Position numbers and translations under genes: made by a program
The notes under the pieces: model-generated
Database searches by the model: none
The model's input: the letters and a program-made list of their open reading frames with translations, nothing else
What the model was told of the DNA's origin: nothing
In this document: piece after piece, positions 7,016-11,682 of the stretch
How positions within the stretch are numbered: position 1 is the first letter of the stretch
Layout: each line of letters opens with the position of its first letter
Assembly (NCBI GenBank): GCA_027032655.1
Contig: JALVMZ010000220.1
Location: forward strand, 1-11,682
DNA length: 11,682 nt
Reading direction: 5' to 3'
Source of the DNA: Desulfobacteraceae bacterium
GTDB lineage: Bacteria > Desulfobacterota > DSM-4660 > Desulfatiglandales > JALVMZ01

Positions 7016-7060
7016 GGGGATTTCCTGGAAATAAGGATATGCTTGAAAGCCAGAGACCCC
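7016..7060 (+). repeat. Imperfect GGGG...CCCC hairpin
   Basis: GGGG (7016-7019) can pair with CCCC (7057-7060) and CTGG (7025-7028) with CCAG (7050-7053), separated by an internal loop. The inner loop carries GCTTGAAAGC (7041-7050), itself a four-pair mini-hairpin. It matches no riboswitch class I know. Confidence 0.3.
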
Positions 7061-7085
7061 GTGTATTCACATGGTCATAGGATAA

Positions 7086-7114
7086 TTGGTCTGCTTTTTG
7101 CTTTTAAATATATT
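7086..7114 (+). promoter_or_regulatory. Candidate promoter for the RseC-YHS gene
   Basis: TTGGTC (7086-7091) and TATATT (7109-7114, five of six matches) are 17 bases apart. Transcription from about 7121 would leave a leader of roughly 85 bases. The translation start at 7208 has AAAGGGGG (7195-7202) five bases upstream. Consensus match only. Confidence 0.35.
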
Positions 7115-7207
7115 TGAGAGCAAATTTAATGAATATTTTAAGAAAGAAGTGAATTAATGTTATTGGTGTTTAATTAGGGAGTAAACTTAAAATTAAAGGG
7201 GGCCAAA

Positions 7208-7807
7208 ATGACCCAGGAGCAGGGAATTATATTAAGGGTCACAGGTAATGGCTGGGTAGATGTCCTGACTCAAAGAACAGATGCATGTGAGGGCTGTGGT
7301 GCCTCCCATTGTTGTGCTGATTCCGGAATAGAGAAAAAGATGATAGTTAAGGCAATTAACAGAGCAGGGGCCGAGCCATTTGACAGGGTTGCATTAGAAC
7401 TTCAATCAGGAACCCTTATGAAAGGGGCTATTATCTTATATCTTATCCCGCTTATAGGATTTCTTATGGGAGCAGTAATAGGTGCACTGCTACATGAGTC
7501 TATGCCTTTTTCCGAGACAGGGTCTGAGATATTGTTTGCCTTTGCCGGGCTTGGTTTTGGTTTTATATTTAGTTCGGGACTATCGAAAATCATGTCCCGA
7601 AAAGGAGGGCTGACCCCTGTTATTTCAAGGGTTATTGAAAAGGGCAGAGAGAAGATAACGCAATTTATAGACCCTGTATGCAATATGGTGGTTGACCCTT
7701 CAGAGGCTGAAGGTTCTGTTGAATATAATGGAGTGGTTTATTACTTCTGTTCCCAGGGATGCAGGTTGGCATTTCAACAGGAAGCAGAAAAGTTTATCAG
7801 CAAATAA
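7208..7807 (+). CDS. RseC/MucC-like membrane protein fused to a C-terminal YHS domain
   Basis: 199-residue inner-membrane protein in two parts. Residues ~5-130 match the RseC/MucC (SoxR-reducing system) family: a soluble N-terminal part with CEGCGASHCC, placing C27, C30, C35 and C36 as a likely metal or redox cluster site, then two hydrophobic helices at ~73-95 and ~107-127. Residues ~153-197 are a YHS domain (FIDPVCNMVVDP...YNGVVYYFCSQGC...F) with C158, C181 and C185, a module found in metal-handling proteins. RseC relatives modulate envelope-stress sigma-E or serve Rnf/Rsx electron transfer. No rnf/rsx, rpoE or rseA/B genes are beside it, so its role here is open; metal or redox sensing at the membrane is inference. 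A strong ribosome site, AAAGGGGG, supports the start. Confidence 0.87.
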   Translation: MTQEQGIILRVTGNGWVDVLTQRTDACEGCGASHCCADSGIEKKMIVKAINRAGAEPFDRVALELQSGTLMKGAIILYLIPLIGFLMGAVIGALLHESMPFSETGSEILFAFAGLGFGFIFSSGLSKIMSRKGGLTPVISRVIEKGREKITQFIDPVCNMVVDPSEAEGSVEYNGVVYYFCSQGCRLAFQQEAEKFISK

Positions 7808-8109
7808 TGGAAATCTTCTTTTTTATCCTGAACATCCATACTTCTGTTATCAGGGAAGGGTGTTGACGATAAATGATAGGATTCCCTTTCTTATTAACAT
7901 GACAGCAATTGCTGATAAGAGCAGGATGGAGATATATTGTGCCCCTTTATATTTGGGAAAATTTTGCAGGAAAGGGAAAATATTTCCATTATTTAATTTC
8001 GGAGAAAACTGTAACTCACTGAGATTACTTGTAAAATTAAAGACAGTCAGTGGCATATCAATTGCTTTAATTATTTTCTGATCTCAGATGTTTAATTAAA
8101 TATAATGTT
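7808..8109 (+). other. Non-coding gap between RseC-YHS and the unknown gene
   Basis: I find no convincing gene here. Open frames on both strands read as AT-rich translations without ribosome sites or recognisable motifs. It contains a perfect 12-base palindrome CAGCAATTGCTG (7903-7914), a short GGAAA-ATA-TTTCC hairpin near 7976-7988, and a TATAAT at 8101-8106 immediately before the next ATG. No clear terminator follows the RseC-YHS stop. Confidence 0.5.
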
Positions 8110-9213
8110 ATGCAAATAGAAAAGGTATCCCACACAGTCAATCAAAGCAGAGTGAATAGAGTCTCATCTGAAAGAGGGGGCATATCAGGTGAGTTCAAGG
8201 CGGAGCTGAAAGGGGTTTTGATGAAGGATGTCTCCAGGGGAAATGAGACTCATTATCCTTCATTTACACTGCTCCCCCACAACCTGCCCGATGAAGTCTA
8301 TTCAGATTCGTATCCTGTATATGTGGCGATGAGTGCCTATGAAAAATCCAGTGGCAATGCGGTTAAGGTTTCAAAAGAGCATGTAAGGGATATGAATGAT
8401 ATTGAGAAATATATGGATGATCAACTTCTTAGTAATCCAGGAGGAGATAACTATTATCTTGATGAAATGAGAGTTGAAGAGGGGGATTATACGCATAATT
8501 CATTTATCAGCAGGGTCGGTAAAGATATAAAGGATGCCTTTAGTAATATCAGAAATCTGTTTATGGATATGTTTACTGGTTCCAAAGTGTGTTACAGGGG
8601 GCGGGATGGGACAATAAAACAGCACAAAAGGAGAGGCCTTTTTTCTGCCATCGGAGATTTTTTTAAGGACCTTGGTAGTGCCCTCACCTTTGGGGCATGG
8701 AGACCTGATGGAGAAGCGGAGCCAAAGGGATTTTTTGGGCGAGTGAAGTTCTTTTTTTCAAAAATAAAAGAGGCCATATTTGGTGACTTAGTTCAGGGTA
8801 TTGGCCAGAGCATGGTTCATATGGGAGAGGACCTGATATTTTCTGTATTAAATCTCATTGAGGTTATACCTGATGCCACAATAGGAAACATTAAGGCGGG
8901 GAGATGTCTTACCACCAAAGTGTTTGATACCGCACAGGTATTTCTCGATTATATCACTGATATTGTTCCATTTGGAGATGCCTGGATCAGGGTCCATTCC
9001 ATGAAAGGAAGGAAACCCCCTGTGTATTATAATCTGAGCCTGAAGGAGAGGGAATCAGGAGATGAAAGATGGTCATATATAAGAAATACCCCATTCAGGA
9101 AGGCAATTGAGACCATTGGCTCAATATTCAGTGATATTATGTTAATTAGATTTCTTGGAAACACAAAACTGATAAGCAATGACCATCATGAAAATAGAAA
9201 CCCCGAACTATAG
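8110..9213 (+). CDS. Hypothetical protein with repeated amphipathic/aromatic helices
   Basis: I do not recognise this 367-residue protein. It has no signal peptide and no catalytic motif that I can see. Residues 1-135 are polar. From 137 to 234 come three similar glycine-led, phenylalanine-rich amphipathic stretches: GKDIKDAFSNIRNLFMDMF (137-155), GLFSAIGDFFKDLGSALTF (176-194) and GFFGRVKFFFSKIKEAIFG (207-225). Two more hydrophobic segments lie at ~240-254 and ~273-292, so peripheral membrane association is plausible (inference). Codon use resembles its neighbours. The start is uncertain: the ATG at 8110 lacks a ribosome site and lies four bases after a TATAAT, while ATG 8221 (residue 38) has AAAGGGG five bases upstream. 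The stop overlaps a probable terminator, so it is likely a single-gene transcript. Unknown function. Confidence 0.72.
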   Translation: MQIEKVSHTVNQSRVNRVSSERGGISGEFKAELKGVLMKDVSRGNETHYPSFTLLPHNLPDEVYSDSYPVYVAMSAYEKSSGNAVKVSKEHVRDMNDIEKYMDDQLLSNPGGDNYYLDEMRVEEGDYTHNSFISRVGKDIKDAFSNIRNLFMDMFTGSKVCYRGRDGTIKQHKRRGLFSAIGDFFKDLGSALTFGAWRPDGEAEPKGFFGRVKFFFSKIKEAIFGDLVQGIGQSMVHMGEDLIFSVLNLIEVIPDATIGNIKAGRCLTTKVFDTAQVFLDYITDIVPFGDAWIRVHSMKGRKPPVYYNLSLKERESGDERWSYIRNTPFRKAIETIGSIFSDIMLIRFLGNTKLISNDHHENRNPEL

Positions 9214-9247
9214 TGGTTGTTTCGTCGTCCGGGGGTTACCTTTTATT
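9199..9247. terminator. Probable bidirectional intrinsic terminator
   Basis: AACCCCG (9199-9205) pairs with CGGGGGTT (9230-9237), allowing one bulged base, around a loop of about 20 bases. A T-rich tract (TTTTATT, 9241-9247) follows on the plus strand and TTTCTATTTT follows on the minus strand. It sits between two convergent genes and overlaps the last codons of the plus-strand one. Confidence 0.5.
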
Positions 9248-9248
9248 A

Positions 9249-10331
9249 CTATTTGGCTTCAAAGGCAATAACCCTGTTTTTGCCTGTATCTTTTGCCCTG
9301 TAAAGGGCCGAATCACAGACCTGTAATAATCCCTCCTTTGTAATGCCATCATCAGGGAATGTTGCAACGCCAACGCTTATTGTGATGGATTTATTGGGCT
9401 GACTTCTGGATTCGCCTTCAAATGTCCAATTTTCAATTATCTTTCTTAATTTCTCTCCCACTATGAATGCATCCCTTTTTCCCAGCTCAGGCAGGAGAAT
9501 TAAGAATTCCTCACCACCATAGCGATATACACTGTCTGCCCCTCTTACATTTCTGATTAAAAGAGAAGATATTATCTTAAGGAGTTCATCTCCTTTTAAG
9601 TGTCCATGAAAGTCATTGTAGTTTTTAAACCAGTCAATATCAATCATGAGGATGGAGAACCTTCTCCCATATCTCTTGCACCTGTTAATCTCATGTTCCA
9701 GGTCTTCCATGAGTTTTCTTCTATTATAGCAGGATGTAAGGGGATCAATAATGGACAAATCCTTTGTTTTTTTAAATAAAAGCGCCCTTTCAAATGCAAT
9801 GGATATCTGTGAAGATAGGATTTCAACAAATTCCACATCCTTTTTTGTGAATGCGTTGGGCTTTTTGGAGTCAATATGGATGATGCCCTTCACCTCACCC
9901 CTGACAATTACAGGTGTGCAGATTAAGGATTTAATATCGCCTGTTACAGGGAGACATCCGTCTGCTTGGGTGGATTCCCTGTTTTGTATAAAAAGGGATC
10001 TCTTATTCTCAATTATATCCTTTATTATGGGAGAATCAGGATCAGGAGTTAATTTTGGGGGATTTTCATCGAATCCAAATCCTGCAATAACCTTTATTGT
10101 ATGATTTTCTTTGAGGATTATTGCACACCCATCACAGTTCATTATTTTAGTCAATTTTTTTACCAGAATCTCTGCAATCTTTTGAAGTTCGAGGTTAGCG
10201 CCTATACTCTGATGTATCTCGGTGATGGCTGTTAAGACCTTAAGCCTCTTCTTTATACTTTTGCTATCCTCTTTATTCACCGATTTTTCCATATCAAGCA
10301 TCATATTTTTTATTGTCATTGTATTTATCAT
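9249..10331 (-). CDS. GAF-GGDEF diguanylate cyclase
   Basis: Soluble signalling enzyme predicted to make the second messenger cyclic di-GMP from two GTP. A charged, helical N-terminus (1-45) leads into a GAF sensory domain (~46-182; ...NCDGCAIILKEN...SLICTPVIVRGEVKGIIHID...), then a GGDEF domain (~190-358). Catalytic features look intact: DPLTSCYNRR (196-205), the metal-binding aspartate in MIDIDWFKNYND (229-240), GGEEF (272-276) and SVGVATFP (319-326). RGAD (263-266) lies exactly five residues before GGEEF, the placement of the RxxD product-inhibition site. No receiver, EAL or membrane domain is seen. The GAF ligand is unknown; no nearby gene indicates it. Several ATGs occur near the N-terminus and none has a clear ribosome site, so the start could be up to 14 codons later. 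Confidence 0.94.
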   Translation of the reverse strand: MINTMTIKNMMLDMEKSVNKEDSKSIKKRLKVLTAITEIHQSIGANLELQKIAEILVKKLTKIMNCDGCAIILKENHTIKVIAGFGFDENPPKLTPDPDSPIIKDIIENKRSLFIQNRESTQADGCLPVTGDIKSLICTPVIVRGEVKGIIHIDSKKPNAFTKKDVEFVEILSSQISIAFERALLFKKTKDLSIIDPLTSCYNRRKLMEDLEHEINRCKRYGRRFSILMIDIDWFKNYNDFHGHLKGDELLKIISSLLIRNVRGADSVYRYGGEEFLILLPELGKRDAFIVGEKLRKIIENWTFEGESRSQPNKSITISVGVATFPDDGITKEGLLQVCDSALYRAKDTGKNRVIAFEAK

Positions 10332-10624
10332 AAATGAGACTTTTACAAAACTGAAAACAAAACTACATTAATTCCTTAACTGACACTCCAATAGCCCCTT
10401 CCCTGATGCATCTAAGGAGAGACTTCAGGTGTATTTTAAACACTCCAATGATGACAAAAGGCATTTAATAATTTTACAAAGCCCTCATAATAAAAAGATA
10501 TGAACCTGTTAATAAAAAATTAAAGCATAACTCAGTAAAAAAATCAAAATGATTTTAATACCTATTATCTCTTTAAAAACTCTCTTCCAGATTGTATTAT
10601 TTATGGATGAAAGGAGAAGCACAG
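10332..10624. other. Divergent intergenic region between the diguanylate cyclase and xseA
   Basis: About 290 AT-rich bases with no coding potential that I can support. The right end carries a candidate xseA promoter and ribosome site. ACACTCCAAT occurs twice in direct orientation (10383-10392 and 10440-10449, 57 bases apart), and GATGCATC is an 8-base palindrome at 10405-10412. I found no convincing promoter for the leftward gene. Confidence 0.5.
10572..10616 (+). promoter_or_regulatory. Candidate xseA promoter and ribosome binding site
   Basis: TTTAAA (10572-10577, four of six) and TATTAT (10595-10600, five of six) are 17 bases apart, predicting a start near 10607. AAGGAG (10611-10616) then lies 8 bases before the xseA ATG at 10625, giving a very short leader. 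The ribosome site is strong; the promoter is a consensus match. Confidence 0.45.
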
Positions 10625-11682
10625 ATGGAACTTCCCACAGTTGAATCATCTGGCAGGAAAATATACACAGTTTCTGCCCTTACAGGTGAGATAAAGGACC
10701 TGATTGAGGGCAATTTTGGAATAATCTGGGTTGAAGGGGAGGTATCTGATTTCAGGTCTCCTATTTCAGGACACTATTACATGAATCTTAAAGATGAATC
10801 GGCCAGGATAAGGGCTGTTATGTTCAGGCCACAGATCAGATTACTTAAATTTGTGCCAGAAGATGGAATGAAGGTGATAGCCCAGGGCAGACTCACAGTT
10901 TATGAGCCAAGGGGGGAGTATCAGATAATCCTGGAATATCTGGAACCGCTTGGTGTGGGTGCCCTTGCCCTTGCATTTGAGCAATTAAAGAGAAAGCTCA
11001 TGGAGGAGGGGCTCTTTGATCCAGATAAGAAAAGGCCGATTCCTGCCTTACCCCGGAGAGTAGCAGTTATAACCTCTCCCACAGGTGCGGCCATAAGGGA
11101 TTTTTTGAAGGTAATCCAGAGGAGATTTGCAAACATTGAAGTTACTATTGTGCCCGTAAAGGTGCAGGGAGATGATGCCCCCGGAGAGATAGTTCAGGCC
11201 ATTGACACTGTAAATAGGCATCTGAACGTGGATGTATTGGTGCTTACAAGGGGCGGGGGCTCCCTTGAGGATTTATGGGCCTTCAACAGTGAAGATCTTG
11301 CAAGGGCAATTAGGGCGTCAAAAGTCCCTGTGGTTTCAGCAGTGGGGCATGAGATAGACTGGACCATTTCTGACTATGCTGCAGACCTGAGGGCACCAAC
11401 CCCTTCTGCTGCTGCTGAAATGCTGGTAAAAGAAAAGGAAGTCCTGGTAAATAAGCTGGATGAATTTTATACAAGGATGTGTAATTCCATAATAAACAGG
11501 ATTCGTGCTCTGGAAGATAAATTAATGAACATATCAAAAAGAATAAGGGATCCAAAAAGATATATATCAGATATGTGGCTAAGGCTGGATGATCTCAGGA
11601 TGAGTGCTATTAGAATCATGCATTTTAAGCTTCATAATCTGAGATCCAGAGTTGAATCAGAGACGAGGACATTGCTCAACAA
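10625..11682 (+). CDS. xseA: Exodeoxyribonuclease VII large subunit, N-terminal part (3' end outside window)
   Basis: Catalytic subunit of exonuclease VII, which with several XseB subunits degrades single-stranded DNA to oligonucleotides in repair and recombination. The frame is open to the right edge, giving 352 codons of an expected ~400-450. Residues ~12-108 form the N-terminal OB-fold (YTVSALTGEIKDLIEGNFG, VEGEVSDFRSPISGHYYMNL). The catalytic domain follows with VAVITSPTGAAIRDF (146-160), TRGGGSLEDLWAFN (208-221) and AVGHEIDWTISDYAADLRAP (239-258), then PTPSAAAE. The visible end is the helical coiled region that binds XseB. The start at 10625 is fixed by AAGGAG eight bases upstream. xseB would be expected downstream but is out of view. 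Confidence 0.95.
   Translation, partial: MELPTVESSGRKIYTVSALTGEIKDLIEGNFGIIWVEGEVSDFRSPISGHYYMNLKDESARIRAVMFRPQIRLLKFVPEDGMKVIAQGRLTVYEPRGEYQIILEYLEPLGVGALALAFEQLKRKLMEEGLFDPDKKRPIPALPRRVAVITSPTGAAIRDFLKVIQRRFANIEVTIVPVKVQGDDAPGEIVQAIDTVNRHLNVDVLVLTRGGGSLEDLWAFNSEDLARAIRASKVPVVSAVGHEIDWTISDYAADLRAPTPSAAAEMLVKEKEVLVNKLDEFYTRMCNSIINRIRALEDKLMNISKRIRDPKRYISDMWLRLDDLRMSAIRIMHFKLHNLRSRVESETRTLLN

Larger units (their letters stand above)
6812..7207. promoter_or_regulatory. Divergent control region between DUF4301 (-) and RseC-YHS (+), rich in palindromes
   Basis: This non-coding stretch of about 400 AT-rich bases holds, left to right: a 16-base perfect palindrome, an overlapping 8-base-arm hairpin, TAATCA/TGATTA hexamers, a 9-base-arm inverted repeat followed by six Ts, a 19-base palindrome, a further 7-base-arm repeat, an imperfect GGGG...CCCC hairpin, and candidate promoters in both directions. 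The individual elements are listed separately. I see no coding capacity and no known riboswitch class. The layout suggests operator-type control of one or both flanking genes, or a structured transcript. Confidence 0.6.

Noticed and set aside
7016..7060. Known riboswitch (c-di-GMP, fluoride, SAM or similar)
   Set aside because: The imperfect hairpin lacks the conserved core bases of the classes I compared from memory.
7850..8056. 68-codon minus-strand frame with a hydrophobic C-terminus in the gap
   Set aside because: No ribosome site, no family signature and composition expected from AT-rich non-coding DNA. A small membrane protein cannot be excluded but is not supported.
7692..8081. Open frame on the plus strand overlapping the RseC-YHS 3' end and the following gap
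   Set aside because: It starts inside the YHS coding region in another frame, has no ribosome site, and its translation has no recognisable domain; the YHS frame is clearly the real one.

Overview
This window looks like a chromosomal stretch of an AT-leaning Gram-negative-type bacterium. Arginine codons are mostly AGG/AGA, isoleucine is often ATA, and intergenic DNA is very AT-rich. The gene mix (RseC-like protein, rhamnose nucleotide-sugar genes, DUF4301, GAF-GGDEF, a rhomboid fused to a DnaJ-type domain) suggests a deltaproteobacterial/Desulfobacterota- or Nitrospirota-like anaerobe. That placement is an inference from gene families, not a measurement. There are no transposases, phage structural genes, CRISPR arrays, tRNAs or rRNAs.

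Layout. (1) Positions 1-666 (+): the C-terminal part of a UvrD/PcrA helicase, entering from the left. (2) Positions 678-5111 (-): a tight five-gene unit, read right to left: a DUF368 (PopT-type) polyprenyl-phosphate transporter, rfbB, rfbA, rfbC and a rhomboid protease carrying a DnaJ C-terminal-like domain. Its junctions are 4-base overlaps or gaps of 2 and 15 bases. (3) Positions 5267-6811 (-): a DUF4301 protein with its own long leader. (4) Positions 6812-7207: a divergent control region unusually dense in perfect palindromes and TAATCA/TGATTA hexamers. (5) Positions 7208-7807 (+): an RseC-like membrane protein fused to a YHS domain. (6) Positions 8110-9213 (+): a protein I do not recognise, ending in a probable bidirectional terminator. 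(7) Positions 9249-10331 (-): a GAF-GGDEF diguanylate cyclase. (8) Positions 10625 to the right edge (+): the first 352 codons of xseA (exonuclease VII large subunit).

How the genes fit together. RfbA, RfbB and RfbC carry glucose-1-phosphate to the immediate precursor of dTDP-L-rhamnose, but the final reductase RfbD is not here. The translationally coupled DUF368 transporter would recycle the undecaprenyl-phosphate carrier on which rhamnose-containing surface glycans are built. The unit therefore reads as envelope-polysaccharide supply plus carrier recycling, with an intramembrane protease appended. The helicase and XseA are DNA-repair genes flanking the region.

Most unusual items: the rhomboid-DnaJ-CTD fusion; the palindrome cluster at 6835-7060, including two mutually exclusive leader hairpins; the RseC-YHS fusion; the unrecognised 367-residue protein; and nucleotidyltransferase-like motifs in the DUF4301 protein.
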